A DNA stretch of 64,000 nucleotides, from NCBI GenBank assembly GCA_944392555.1, contig CALXWZ010000007.1, forward strand, positions 22,273 to 86,272, read 5' to 3'. This document shows, one piece after another, positions 1 to 8,916 of the stretch. Source of the stretch: an uncultured Alphaproteobacteria bacterium (GTDB taxonomy: Bacteria; Pseudomonadota; Alphaproteobacteria; CAAHEQ01; UBA3637). Position numbers and translations under genes: made by a program. How positions within the stretch are numbered: the stretch's first letter is position 1; every line of letters starts with the position of its first letter. The notes beneath the pieces are model-generated. The model saw only the letters and a program-made list of their open reading frames with translations, searched no databases and had not been told where the DNA came from.

Positions 1-94
1 TGAAATGCTCGGAGAGGAAATTCGCTCAAAAGTGTATGAAAAAGAGGGAATTACGCTTGAATGGGAAATTAAAAAATTGGGGGTTGATAAATGA
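1..94 (+). CDS. murB: UDP-N-acetylmuramate dehydrogenase, C-terminal end (partial)
   Basis: Only the last 30 codons are in the window (frame starting at base 2, stop TGA at 92-94). They read as the end of the MurB family, with a GEEIRSKV helix followed by [12 protein letters not shown], the usual closing segment of this NADPH- and FAD-dependent reductase that makes UDP-N-acetylmuramate in the cytoplasm. The stop overlaps the ddl start as ATGA (91-94), so the two are translationally coupled, and murB-ddl-ftsQ is the normal order in alphaproteobacterial division clusters. The family call rests on a short tail plus context. Confidence 0.8.
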   Translation, partial: EMLGEEIRSKVYEKEGITLEWEIKKLGVDK

Positions 95-999
95 AGCGGG
101 TTGTGGTGTTGGCAGGGGGAATGTCATCGGAACGCGAAGTATCGCTTGAAAGCGGACGGAGTGTATTAAAGGCGTTATCGGATAAAGGGTATCAGGCGAT
201 GATGTTAGATGTGCAAACACCGATTTCGGGGTTGGTATCGGCCTTGGAGCAACTCAAACCAGATGTTGTGTTTAATGCGTTGCATGGAAAATACGGTGAA
301 GATGGCTGTGTTCAAGGATTACTGAATTTAATGAAAATTCCGTATACGCATTCGGGCGTGTTGGCATCGGCACTTTCAATGGATAAACAACGCGCCAAAA
401 CGCTGGCCAAAATGCATGGTATTGATGTGCCGAACGGCAGGTTAGTAACGTATGAGGATGTGGCAAATCGGCAAACGTTGCCCAAACCGTATGTATTAAA
501 GCCGAATAATGAGGGCTCATCGGTTGATGTATATATTATTCGGACGGAAGAAGACGAAAAATCTTTTTTATCTAAAAGAGTTGTTGACAAAACATTCTTA
601 ATGGAGGAATATATAGACGGCCGTGAATTATCGGTTGTGGTAACGGATGAAGGCGCGGTCGGCGTTGTGGAGATTGTTCCCGTTGACGGTTTTTATGATT
701 ATGCGCATAAATACACGACGGGGGCGGCAACCCATATCATTCCGGCGCAAATACCTGAGAGCTGGACGCAGAAACTGATGACAGTGGCAGAAACGGTGCA
801 TCGGGTATTTGGGTGTCGGGGTGTATCGCGTTCCGACTTTCGGTTAGATGAAACAAAAGGTCGGGGTGTTTTTTTGGAATTAAACGCCAATCCGGGCATG
901 ACGGCGCTTTCGCTTGTTCCGGAGGTGTTGGCAAAGATGCGCGGTCAAAGTTATGCCGACTTTACGGCGCTTTTAGTTGAACGGGCAGGCTATGAATAA
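91..999 (+). CDS. ddl: D-alanine--D-alanine ligase
   Basis: ATP-grasp enzyme joining two D-alanines for the peptidoglycan pentapeptide, in the cytoplasm. At 302 aa it has the usual DdlB length. It shows the N-terminal [11 protein letters not shown] loop, the LHGKYGEDG motif, an EGSSVDV segment near residue 142 and the metal- and phosphate-binding ELNANPGMT near residue 263. The ATG overlaps the murB stop by four bases, and ftsQ follows 19 bases downstream, so it is inside the dcw operon. A purine-rich stretch precedes the start but no clear Shine-Dalgarno is seen, in line with coupling to murB. Confidence 0.97.
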   Translation: MKRVVVLAGGMSSEREVSLESGRSVLKALSDKGYQAMMLDVQTPISGLVSALEQLKPDVVFNALHGKYGEDGCVQGLLNLMKIPYTHSGVLASALSMDKQRAKTLAKMHGIDVPNGRLVTYEDVANRQTLPKPYVLKPNNEGSSVDVYIIRTEEDEKSFLSKRVVDKTFLMEEYIDGRELSVVVTDEGAVGVVEIVPVDGFYDYAHKYTTGAATHIIPAQIPESWTQKLMTVAETVHRVFGCRGVSRSDFRLDETKGRGVFLELNANPGMTALSLVPEVLAKMRGQSYADFTALLVERAGYE

Positions 1000-1018
1000 C
1001 GGCAGACGGGAGTTATAA

Positions 1019-1855
1019 ATGGCAAAGCAGAGCAAGAAGAAAAAAGAACAGAAAGGCTTTTGGACGCTGAAACGGCGGATTTATGCCGGGCTGTTTGCCG
1101 TTGTAATTCTATCGGCCGTCGGCGGAACGAGTTACTTTTTAACAACGCCACAAGGTAAAACCTTTATGAAAGAGGCAACGCAAACTTGGATGCGTATTCG
1201 CCAAAAAGCGCATTTAGAACTCAGCCAAGTGCCGATACAAGGCCATAATCGCACAACGCTGGAAGATATCAATGCTGTTCTTAAACTCACGCAAGGGATG
1301 CCGATTTTAGAGATAGATTTGGAGGAAAAAAGAGAGGCGATTGCAAAATTGCCGTGGATTCGCAGTGTGGTGATTGAACGGCAGTTGCCCGATATGATTA
1401 TTATTCAGGTAACGGAAAAAGAGCCGATAGCTATTTGGCAACATAATAAGAAATACTCACCGATTGATGAGCAAGGCGAGCCGATTGCGGATGATAAAAC
1501 CGTTATTTCAAATGTTTTATTGGTGGTGGGTGAAGATGCGCCGAAGCATACACCGCAGTTGATTGAGCAATTAAGCAAATATCCTGATATTCAAAAACAT
1601 GTGCGTTCGGCCGTCCGTGTCGGAAAACGCAGATGGAATTTATATTTGAACGATGCAGAGCGTGGTATTGTGGTGCAATTACCCGAAACGGATATTGCAG
1701 ATGCCTTGCGTCGATTGAGTGAGTTTAACGAAACGGGGCAGATTTTAGAGCGGGATTTAAATGTGATTGATTTAAGATTGCGGGATCGTTTAATCGTGCG
1801 CAGTGAGGCATCCGTTCCCGCATCGGAAACGAATAAAAAGAAGAGCGGAAGATAG
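1019..1855 (+). CDS. ftsQ: Cell division protein FtsQ
   Basis: Bitopic inner-membrane divisome protein linking early and late division proteins. It has a short Lys-rich cytoplasmic N-terminus (KQSKKKKEQK), one membrane segment at about residues 22-44, then a POTRA domain beginning near VPIQGHNRTTLEDI and the FtsQ beta domain containing LPWIRSVVIERQLPD. Length (278 aa) is normal. Position between ddl and ftsA is the standard dcw order; ftsA starts two bases after the stop. Confidence 0.95.
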   Translation: MAKQSKKKKEQKGFWTLKRRIYAGLFAVVILSAVGGTSYFLTTPQGKTFMKEATQTWMRIRQKAHLELSQVPIQGHNRTTLEDINAVLKLTQGMPILEIDLEEKREAIAKLPWIRSVVIERQLPDMIIIQVTEKEPIAIWQHNKKYSPIDEQGEPIADDKTVISNVLLVVGEDAPKHTPQLIEQLSKYPDIQKHVRSAVRVGKRRWNLYLNDAERGIVVQLPETDIADALRRLSEFNETGQILERDLNVIDLRLRDRLIVRSEASVPASETNKKKSGR

Positions 1856-1857
1856 CG

Positions 1858-3108
1858 ATGGTCAAAAAGAAAAAACTCAAATCGGTATTAACATTGTTGG
1901 ATGTGGGCACTTCCAAAGTTTGCTGTTTGGTTGTGCGTTTCGGTGCCGACGATGTGCCCGAAGTCATCGGTACGGGATATGCGCCGGCCAGAGGGATTCA
2001 TGCCGGGGCCATCGTTGATTTAAATGAAGCGACGGAGTGTATTCGCGAGGCGTTAAATCAGGCCGATACGCAAGCCGGACGGTTAACGACGAGTGTGATT
2101 GTCAATATCTCATCAACGCAATTAAAAGCGCACCATATTCAAAAGGAAATTGAGATAAATGACGGCCGACCGATTACGGCAAGTGATGTGCGTCGGTTGG
2201 TAGATGGCGTGATTGCTTCTTGTTTGGCTCAGGGTGATGAGGTAATTCATTCTTTCCCGCTCGGTTATACGGTTGACGGGGAACAAAATATTCAAGATCC
2301 GCGCGGATTATACGGCAATCGATTAGGTGTGCATATGCATATTATCACGCTTCCCGAAACGCAAACACGGAATTTAGTTGCCGTATTGGATCGGTGCCAT
2401 GTTTCTATTGATATGAAGGTGGCAACGCCGTATGCTTCGGCATTGGCAACGGTGACGGAGGAAGAAAAAGATGTGGGTGTCACGGCTGTTGATTTCGGTG
2501 CCGGCACAACATCTTTGGCGATTTTTCTGGACGGCGGATTGGTACATTTGGATTTAATCCCCCAAGGCGGTGAGATTTTAACAAAAGACATTATGCGTGG
2601 ATTAAATACCTCGTTTACGGTTGCCGAAAGATTGAAAACACTGCATGGAGCGTTGTTTTCATCACCGCGAGATGAAATTGATCGGCTGATTGTGCCCGTG
2701 TTAGGTGAGGAAGGAACGAATATACAAGTTCCGCAATCGGATTTAATTTCAATTATTATTCCGCGAGCCGAAGAGATTATAGAAAACGTGGGGCATATTT
2801 TTGAAAAGTATCCTTACTTTGTGGTGGCAACGAAGCATCTTGTATTAAACGGTGGCGGTAGTATGTTGCAAGGGATAAAGGAAAAAACCGGTGCCATTTT
2901 GGGAGGAACCGTTCGTATCGGGAAACCGCAAACCATCAGAGGGTTGCCCACGCAGTATGAGCCCTATACGTTTTCAACTTGCATCGGGTTGCTCAAATAT
3001 GCAATGATTAAAGAAAAAAGTTTATTAAATGAAAAATTTACATCTCAACCAACCCCTAAAAAAGGTCATATCGGAAAGGTAATGCAATGGCTAATTCAGA
3101 ATTTTTAG
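1858..3108 (+). CDS. ftsA: Cell division protein FtsA
   Basis: Actin-like ATPase that tethers FtsZ to the inner membrane. The 416-aa product has the N-terminal phosphate loop [13 protein letters not shown], the second nucleotide-binding motif [16 protein letters not shown] and the adenosine motif [13 protein letters not shown]. It ends in a short basic amphipathic helix ([11 protein letters not shown]), the membrane-targeting segment of the family. Its 3' end overlaps ftsZ by 22 bases, which would couple their translation. Start is two bases after the ftsQ stop. Confidence 0.96.
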   Translation: MVKKKKLKSVLTLLDVGTSKVCCLVVRFGADDVPEVIGTGYAPARGIHAGAIVDLNEATECIREALNQADTQAGRLTTSVIVNISSTQLKAHHIQKEIEINDGRPITASDVRRLVDGVIASCLAQGDEVIHSFPLGYTVDGEQNIQDPRGLYGNRLGVHMHIITLPETQTRNLVAVLDRCHVSIDMKVATPYASALATVTEEEKDVGVTAVDFGAGTTSLAIFLDGGLVHLDLIPQGGEILTKDIMRGLNTSFTVAERLKTLHGALFSSPRDEIDRLIVPVLGEEGTNIQVPQSDLISIIIPRAEEIIENVGHIFEKYPYFVVATKHLVLNGGGSMLQGIKEKTGAILGGTVRIGKPQTIRGLPTQYEPYTFSTCIGLLKYAMIKEKSLLNEKFTSQPTPKKGHIGKVMQWLIQNF

Positions 3109-4841
3109 AAGTACAGGAAAACGGTTTATCCATCGGTTTGGCGTCGCCCGCGCCCGAGTTTTTGTTAACACCGAATATCGGTGTCATCGGTGTCGGTGGT
3201 GCCGGCGGAAACGCAATCAATAACATGGTGACGGCCGATTTGGGCGATGTTTCGTTTTTTGCAGCAAACACGGATGCACAAGCGTTATCCAAATCGTTGG
3301 TTGCAGATAAAATTCAGCTGGGCGTGACGATTACGCAAGGCTTGGGAGCGGGAGCCAATCCGGAAGTCGGGCGTGCGGCGGCAACCGAAGCGGCGGACAA
3401 AATCAAAGAGTATTTAAAGGGATTGCACTTATTGTTTATTACGGCCGGCATGGGTGGCGGAACGGGAACGGGTGCCGCTCCGGTGATTGCCAAACTCGCC
3501 AAAGATATGGGGATATTAACGGTGGGTGTTGTGTCTAAGCCGTTTCAATTTGAAGGGCGTAAACGGATGCAAACGGCAAATGACGGTATTAACGAATTAA
3601 AAAAATACGTGGATACGTTGATTGTGATTCCGAACCAAAATTTATTCCGCATTGTCGCAAACGATACCACGTTTGCCGATGCGTTTAAAATTGCCGACGG
3701 TGTTTTGTGTCAAGGTGTGCGTTCCATTACGGATTTAGTGATGAATCCCGGTATGATTAACTTGGATTTTGCGGATGTGAAAACGGTATTATCGTCTATG
3801 GGACGAGCCATGATGGGAACGGGTGAAGCCAGCGGTGAAAATCGGGCGGAAGTTGCCGTAGAGAAAGCCATTTCAAATCCGTTGCTGGATGATTCTTCTA
3901 TTCAGGGCGCTAAGAGTATTTTAATCAACATTTCGGGCGGATTGGATTTAACGTTGGCCGAAGTTGATTTGGCTGCGGAGAGGATTCGTCAGGAATTACA
4001 CCAAGACGATGCCAACATTATTTTCGGAACGTGTGCCGATGAAGCGTTGCATGGCAAAATCCGCGTATCGTTGGTAGCAACGGGTATTGATGATGACCCG
4101 ACGGAAAAATATGTGCCTGCCACCGTTAAAACGGAAGAGCCGAAGGTGGTGGAAGTGCCGGTTGTGTCGGTAGCGGAAGAAGAAGCCGAGAGTGTGGAAA
4201 TGCAAGAATCGTTGAATGAAGGGGAAACGCAAGATGAATTTCCTTTAATTTCCGAAGCACCGATTGAACCGCGTGAAGCCGAAGAAGCATTCGGGCTGGA
4301 TTTAAATGAAAATATCTCGTTTGACGATACAAATGCCAACTACAATATGGCGATTGAATTAACGGAAGCCTCTGTATCGCAACCACCGTTGTTTGATGAA
4401 GAAGTGCCCGATATTGCACCTGTTATTCCGGTAGAAAGCGTTCCTGAAATTAAAGAAAGCGTGAATATGGAAGCAAAAAAGGCGGATGCAAACGTAAAAG
4501 TTTCGCGCAGTAGTTTGTTTGATTTGTTGTTGCCACAGGGATTCATGGGAAAAACCGGTCGTCGGGAAAAAGAGCAACAGTCATCCTCGGCAGATGTGGC
4601 AACGCACGGTGCAACACCGCAACCCGCGAATGGCATGCCTTTAACGGGAGCGGCTTCTGCAAGCGGTATTCATATCGGCGGAAGCGGTATGATGAGCGGG
4701 GCGACAAGTGGCTCTGCCACACAAACGAATAATGTCCCGAATATGGCAAATGCAACATCGCAATCGCCTGCAAAAAGCGGTTTATTTGATGACGACCCGT
4801 TTGAAAATGTTGATTTACCAGCGTTTTTAAGACGGCGTTAA
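3087..4841 (+). CDS. ftsZ: Cell division protein FtsZ
   Basis: Tubulin-like GTPase forming the Z ring. The GTPase core shows [18 protein letters not shown] and the tubulin signature [13 protein letters not shown], followed by [16 protein letters not shown] of the C-terminal half. The core ends near residue 330. After it comes an acidic, low-complexity linker of about 200 residues and a conserved tail (DLPAFLRRR) that binds FtsA and other partners. The long linker makes the protein 584 aa, typical of alphaproteobacteria and much longer than the E. coli protein. Start overlaps the end of ftsA. Confidence 0.97.
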   Translation: MANSEFLEVQENGLSIGLASPAPEFLLTPNIGVIGVGGAGGNAINNMVTADLGDVSFFAANTDAQALSKSLVADKIQLGVTITQGLGAGANPEVGRAAATEAADKIKEYLKGLHLLFITAGMGGGTGTGAAPVIAKLAKDMGILTVGVVSKPFQFEGRKRMQTANDGINELKKYVDTLIVIPNQNLFRIVANDTTFADAFKIADGVLCQGVRSITDLVMNPGMINLDFADVKTVLSSMGRAMMGTGEASGENRAEVAVEKAISNPLLDDSSIQGAKSILINISGGLDLTLAEVDLAAERIRQELHQDDANIIFGTCADEALHGKIRVSLVATGIDDDPTEKYVPATVKTEEPKVVEVPVVSVAEEEAESVEMQESLNEGETQDEFPLISEAPIEPREAEEAFGLDLNENISFDDTNANYNMAIELTEASVSQPPLFDEEVPDIAPVIPVESVPEIKESVNMEAKKADANVKVSRSSLFDLLLPQGFMGKTGRREKEQQSSSADVATHGATPQPANGMPLTGAASASGIHIGGSGMMSGATSGSATQTNNVPNMANATSQSPAKSGLFDDDPFENVDLPAFLRRR

Positions 4842-4871
4842 TTTTGAGACTATTGAAGACGCAGGAGGAAA

Positions 4872-6140
4872 ATGGATAACGCCATTGAAAGTCGCCTGAC
4901 GGCATTTCGGATTGTGCGCGATGTTGTTTACTTCGGGAAAACAACGGATGATGCTTTTAGTGCTTGTAAACGGAGTGCGTTGGCGGAGAGTGATAAACAT
5001 TTCGTGCGTCAACTTGCGTTGACAACCCTGCGTCATTACGGACAAATTCAATCTCTTATAGCGCATTTTTTAACAAAACCGTTGGGGCGCAAATTAAGAG
5101 ATATACAACTTATCTTATCATTAGGGGTTGCGCAAATAATTTTTTTGCAAACACCGTCGCATGCGGCTGTTGATACGAGTGTCCGGCTTGTGAAACAAAT
5201 GCAAAAAACGCCGTTTGCCGGATTAGTGAACGGTGTATTACGCCGGTTGGACCGCGAAAAAGCGAATCTGTCGATACCGAGTTGTGTAGAAAATTTGCCC
5301 GAGTGGCTGTTGCGTTCATGGCAGAAAACATACGGAAAAGGTAAAACGCAAGCTATTGCTGAAAAACTTACGACCGAGCCGTTGCTGGATATTACCGTAA
5401 AAGAAAATCCGCTGGAATGGGCTGCTCGGTGGGGCGGTGTTGTTTTAGAAACGGGAACCGTGCGTGTAAATGCAGGGGAAGATATTACGAAACGGGCAGG
5501 CTATGAAACGGGAGAATGGTGGATACAGGAAGCCTCGGCTTCCATTCCGGCACAGTTGTTTCCGAGTGTTAAGGGAAAGCGGGTAGCGGATTTGTGTTCG
5601 GCGCCCGGTGGAAAGACGGCGCAGTTGGTGACCCACGGAGCGATTGTTGATGCGTATGATATATCCGAACGGCGGTTGAATCGTTTACGCGAAAATATCA
5701 ATCGGCTGGGTATGAATGAATCTGTTCGCGTTTTTTGTGCGGATGTGTCCGAGTTAAAAGTCCGACCGGAAAATTTATACGATGCCGTTTTGTTAGATGC
5801 CCCTTGTTCCGCCACGGGAACTATTCGGCGCCATCCCGATTTATTATTTCATCGCACGGCGGATGATGTTATCCGATTAAGTTTATTGCAACGCACGCTA
5901 TTGAAGAAAGCGGTTGAACTGGTAAAACCCGGGGGATATATCGTTTATGCAACGTGTTCATTGCAGTCGGAAGAAAATGAAACGGTTGTGCAAGATGTTG
6001 TGCAGTGTTGCCCGATGATAAAACGCGTGGAATTGCCTGAAAAATGGGCGCGTTTTAAAAATAATGCCGGAGCATTGCAGGTGTTGCCGGATCAAGGACA
6101 AGATGGTTTTTATGCCACTTTACTCAGAAAAGATAAATAA
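4872..6140 (+). CDS. rsmB: 16S rRNA (cytosine-967-C5)-methyltransferase RsmB
   Basis: SAM-dependent methyltransferase forming m5C967 in 16S rRNA. Residues 1 to about 140 form a NusB-like helical RNA-binding domain. The Rossmann domain shows the SAM loop DLCSAPGGKTAQL near residue 242, motif IV DAPCSATGTIRRHPD near 311 and motif VI YATCSLQSEENE near 358; the cysteines in motifs IV and VI are the catalytic pair of the m5C class. Length 422 aa is normal. A GGAGG lies just before the ATG, and the gene follows ftsZ by 30 bases. Confidence 0.92.
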   Translation: MDNAIESRLTAFRIVRDVVYFGKTTDDAFSACKRSALAESDKHFVRQLALTTLRHYGQIQSLIAHFLTKPLGRKLRDIQLILSLGVAQIIFLQTPSHAAVDTSVRLVKQMQKTPFAGLVNGVLRRLDREKANLSIPSCVENLPEWLLRSWQKTYGKGKTQAIAEKLTTEPLLDITVKENPLEWAARWGGVVLETGTVRVNAGEDITKRAGYETGEWWIQEASASIPAQLFPSVKGKRVADLCSAPGGKTAQLVTHGAIVDAYDISERRLNRLRENINRLGMNESVRVFCADVSELKVRPENLYDAVLLDAPCSATGTIRRHPDLLFHRTADDVIRLSLLQRTLLKKAVELVKPGGYIVYATCSLQSEENETVVQDVVQCCPMIKRVELPEKWARFKNNAGALQVLPDQGQDGFYATLLRKDK

Positions 6141-6191
6141 AACATTGACGGCGCCGAGAAAATGCTCTATCCTGAAAGACGGGAGGAGCGA

Positions 6192-6563
6192 ATGTCAACA
6201 GTATTGATTGTAGAAGATAATGAAATGAATGTCCGGCTTTTTTCGGATTTATTAAAATCGAAAGGATACGGCGTGATTGCTTGCATGGATTCAACAAAGG
6301 CCGTGCAAACCATCAAAGAAAATCGGCCGGATGTGGTGCTGATGGATATACAGATGCCGGAAATTTCGGGGCTGGAGTTAACGAAACTTATTCGGGCGGA
6401 TAAGAGCATTCGCGAAACGAAAATCGTTGCTGTTTCCGCTTTTGCCATGGATGAAGATATAGAGCGCATTCGGGCGGCCGGTTGCGATGATTATATTTCA
6501 AAACCGATTGAAATTAACTCGTTTTTTAAAACGGTTGAGCAATATGCTTCTCCGATAAATTAG
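6192..6563 (+). CDS. divK: Single-domain response regulator, DivK-like
   Basis: A 123-aa receiver domain with no output domain. It shows the acidic pair in LIVEDNEMN, the phosphoacceptor Asp52 in VVLMDIQMP, the Thr/Ser position in VAVSAFAMD and the conserved Lys of YISKPIE. In alphaproteobacteria this architecture is DivK, which controls the DivJ/PleC/CckA cell-cycle pathway. The start at 6192 is preferred over an in-frame ATG at 6162 because GGGAGGAG lies seven bases upstream. PleD, often the next gene in Caulobacter, is absent. A CheY-like role cannot be excluded from sequence alone. Confidence 0.85.
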   Translation: MSTVLIVEDNEMNVRLFSDLLKSKGYGVIACMDSTKAVQTIKENRPDVVLMDIQMPEISGLELTKLIRADKSIRETKIVAVSAFAMDEDIERIRAAGCDDYISKPIEINSFFKTVEQYASPIN

Positions 6564-6921
6564 ATATTATTTTTAGTGCATTACCGGTTTATGTGATGTA
6601 TATGGGCGGTAGTCGGTTCGATGAGCGAAACGGCTACCGAATTATTTGATAAAAAGATGAATGCGGTGTGGTGTCAGGCGAGGTTATTTGTCAAGTTAAA
6701 AATAATCGGGAGAGTGTTTGTTGCCGGTGTTGATTTTTTTAAGACGGGATTTTGCCGAAGTTGATACGGAATGTTGTGATAAAAGGTAAATAAAAGATTA
6801 ACAATAAAATCAAGAGATTGAAAAAATGATTCCAAAGGTGGTAAAGAGCGAATAAACGCTTGACAGCGAGAATTAAATTTGCAATAGTAAATACGAAAAA
6901 TGAACGGAAAGGATAAGTAAG
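6564..6921. other. Gap between divK and cdsA with an imperfect hairpin
   Basis: No convincing gene is seen on either strand. An inverted repeat at 6607-6639 pairs CGGTAG with CTACCG and extends inward with mismatches around an ATGA loop; there is no T-run after it, so it is a weak terminator candidate. A promoter-like pair lies at 6860-6888. In many alphaproteobacteria pyrH, frr and uppS precede cdsA, but none of them is recognisable here. Confidence 0.5.
6860..6888 (+). promoter_or_regulatory. Candidate sigma-70-type promoter for the cdsA-lpxB run
   Basis: TTGACA at 6860-6865 and AATAGT at 6883-6888 with a 17-base spacer, 34 bases before the cdsA start. The -35 is perfect and the -10 matches four of six consensus bases. 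It would drive the long envelope gene run from cdsA onward. Found by eye. Confidence 0.45.
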
Positions 6922-7770
6922 ATGCATTCGAATTTGTTTTTACGGACAATATCGGCAGTGATTTTAGCGCCGTTAGTCTTGGCAAGTATTTGGTTCGGAA
7001 AGTCGGTTTATGAGATTTATTCAATTCCCTTATACACAATTTTATTAGCCTCGTTCGGTGCCGGATTGGCATGGGAATGGAGTATTATGTTTGATAAAAA
7101 ATTATCGGCAAATACGGTGATTATGGCGCTGTTTGCTTGTTTGGTAGCTTTTTTAACGGAAGGGAATCCTGAATTTGCCTTATGGATGTCGTTACTCGGG
7201 ATGACGATTGTGTACTGGAAAACAAACGGGCGCTTGGCATATTCATTGGGAACGCTTTATATTTGTTTGCCGATATTATCGCTCGGATATATTTATTACA
7301 TTAACGATGGTGTCAGCCGTGAAATCGTCTTATGGCTGTTCTTTGTGGTGTGGGCAACGGATATCGGCGGATATGTTGTCGGGAAAACGGTTAAGGGTCC
7401 GAAATTGGCACCGAAAATCAGTGCGAAGAAAACATGGTCGGGCTTGGCAGGCGCTATTTTGTTTGCCATGTTTGTTGCGTATGTGTTTGCTTTGTATTTG
7501 AAAGCGTATAATTATTTATCGCCCGAGAGCGGTGTAACGTTTGAACAAGTGAAGTTTGTGTTAGTGACGTCGGCAGGGGTGTTGGCGGTTGTTTCTCAAA
7601 TCGGTGATTTCTTTGAATCGTATATTAAACGGCGTTTAAATTTAAAAGATTCAAGCAATTTGATTCCGGGACACGGCGGTTTGTTTGATCGTGTGGACGG
7701 GTTGTTGTTTGCCTCGGTTGCCACGGCTTTGATTATTGCGTGGTTTAATGATGGGGGTATGTTGTTTTAA
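6922..7770 (+). CDS. cdsA: Phosphatidate cytidylyltransferase
   Basis: Integral membrane enzyme making CDP-diacylglycerol from phosphatidate and CTP, the precursor of all bacterial phospholipids. The 282-aa product is a series of hydrophobic helices ending in the CdsA signature, here read as KRRLNLKDSSNLIPGHGG followed by LFDRVDGLL, with the conserved Asp residues that bind metal. The ATG at 6922 follows GGAAAGGATAAG. The stop overlaps the rseP start by one base (TAATG), so the two are co-translated. dxr, which often separates cdsA and rseP in this class, is not present. Confidence 0.95.
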   Translation: MHSNLFLRTISAVILAPLVLASIWFGKSVYEIYSIPLYTILLASFGAGLAWEWSIMFDKKLSANTVIMALFACLVAFLTEGNPEFALWMSLLGMTIVYWKTNGRLAYSLGTLYICLPILSLGYIYYINDGVSREIVLWLFFVVWATDIGGYVVGKTVKGPKLAPKISAKKTWSGLAGAILFAMFVAYVFALYLKAYNYLSPESGVTFEQVKFVLVTSAGVLAVVSQIGDFFESYIKRRLNLKDSSNLIPGHGGLFDRVDGLLFASVATALIIAWFNDGGMLF

Positions 7771-8873
7771 TGTTGACGACGCTGGTTTATATTTTTGCCT
7801 TTGTTTTTGTGTTGTCGCTGGTGGTGGTGATTCACGAAGGCGGGCATTTTGCCGTTGCACGGATGTGCGGTGTGCAGGTGACGGATTTTTCCGTCGGATT
7901 CGGGAAAGAACTATGGCACAGGGTTGATAAAAAAGGCACACGCTGGAAAATATGCGCCATACCGCTCGGCGGATACGTTAAAATGTTGGGCGATGAGGAT
8001 GCGGCCAGTGCCAAATCATCAACGGACGGGATTGCGTCGGATATGGTTAAATATACTTTTTTGGCGCAACCGCTTTGGAAACGTGCGGCGATTATTTTTG
8101 CCGGGCCGGGAATGAACTATTTATCAGCCGTTATTTTGTTGACGGGTATTATTTTTACAATGGGTGAAGTGGTTGTGCCTGCCGTTGTGGGACACGTGAA
8201 TCCGGAATCTCCCGCAGCGGTCGCCGGCATGCAAAAGGGCGATAAAGTGATTTCCATAAACGGTGAACAAGTTGAGATGTTTCAAGATATTCAACGCATT
8301 GTGCGCGTTACGGAATTTGGAAAGGCGTTGAATATTGTATTGGAGCGGAACGGGAAGCGGGAAGAAATTTCGTTGATGCCTCGGATTATGGATGATGCGG
8401 GAACGGAGTTTCCTGTTATCGGTGTCAGCCCGTCACCCGAATTGGTTGTGATGAATGATAACGTGGGATTGATGCAGGCATTCGGATTGGCTGTGCGAGA
8501 TGTTTATCGAATGACGGCGGATACATTAACTTACTTGGGTCAGGTTTTATTTGAGCACCGTTCGGCAAAAGATATGCGCGGACCGCTCGGTATTGCCGAA
8601 GCTTCGGGCGATGCGTTGCAAGGCGGTTTGCTTTCTTTGTTGATGTTTATTGTGCAAATATCTATTGCCGTCGGCTTTATGAACTTGTTGCCGGTGCCTG
8701 TTTTAGATGGCGGACACTTGGCATTTTATGCCGTTGAGGCAATCAGAGGAAAACCGCTTTCGGAAAAAACGCAAAACAGTTTTTTGATTGCGGGAATGAG
8801 TTTATTGTTTTTGTTGCTGGCTTATACGATGTTTTTGGATGTACCGCGCATTGCGGAAAGAATATTCGGATAA
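7770..8873 (+). CDS. rseP: Site-2 intramembrane metalloprotease RseP
   Basis: Zinc protease of the inner membrane that releases membrane-anchored regulators and clears signal peptides. The active-site HEGGHF motif lies in the first transmembrane helix (His22, Glu23, His26). One PDZ domain follows (about residues 125-205, with VNPESPAAVAGMQKGDKVISINGE), and the third zinc ligand is in PVPVLDGGHL near residue 310. Only one PDZ domain is evident where E. coli RseP has two, so length is 367 aa. It sits between cdsA and bamA, the conserved proteobacterial order. Confidence 0.94.
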   Translation: MLTTLVYIFAFVFVLSLVVVIHEGGHFAVARMCGVQVTDFSVGFGKELWHRVDKKGTRWKICAIPLGGYVKMLGDEDAASAKSSTDGIASDMVKYTFLAQPLWKRAAIIFAGPGMNYLSAVILLTGIIFTMGEVVVPAVVGHVNPESPAAVAGMQKGDKVISINGEQVEMFQDIQRIVRVTEFGKALNIVLERNGKREEISLMPRIMDDAGTEFPVIGVSPSPELVVMNDNVGLMQAFGLAVRDVYRMTADTLTYLGQVLFEHRSAKDMRGPLGIAEASGDALQGGLLSLLMFIVQISIAVGFMNLLPVPVLDGGHLAFYAVEAIRGKPLSEKTQNSFLIAGMSLLFLLLAYTMFLDVPRIAERIFG

Positions 8874-8916
8874 GTATCGGAAAGAGGAAACCTGAAATTT
8901 AACCAAAGGAAACAAG

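Noticed and set aside
4543..4944. Minus-strand 133-codon frame opposite the ftsZ end and rsmB start
   Set aside because: Antisense of two solid genes with unlikely composition.
6607..6639. Inverted repeat considered as the divK terminator
   Set aside because: Stem is imperfect and no T-run follows, so it is listed only as a hairpin.
6674..7072. Minus-strand 132-codon frame overlapping the cdsA start
   Set aside because: It crosses the cdsA promoter and start, has no recognisable domain, and lies opposite a well-supported gene.
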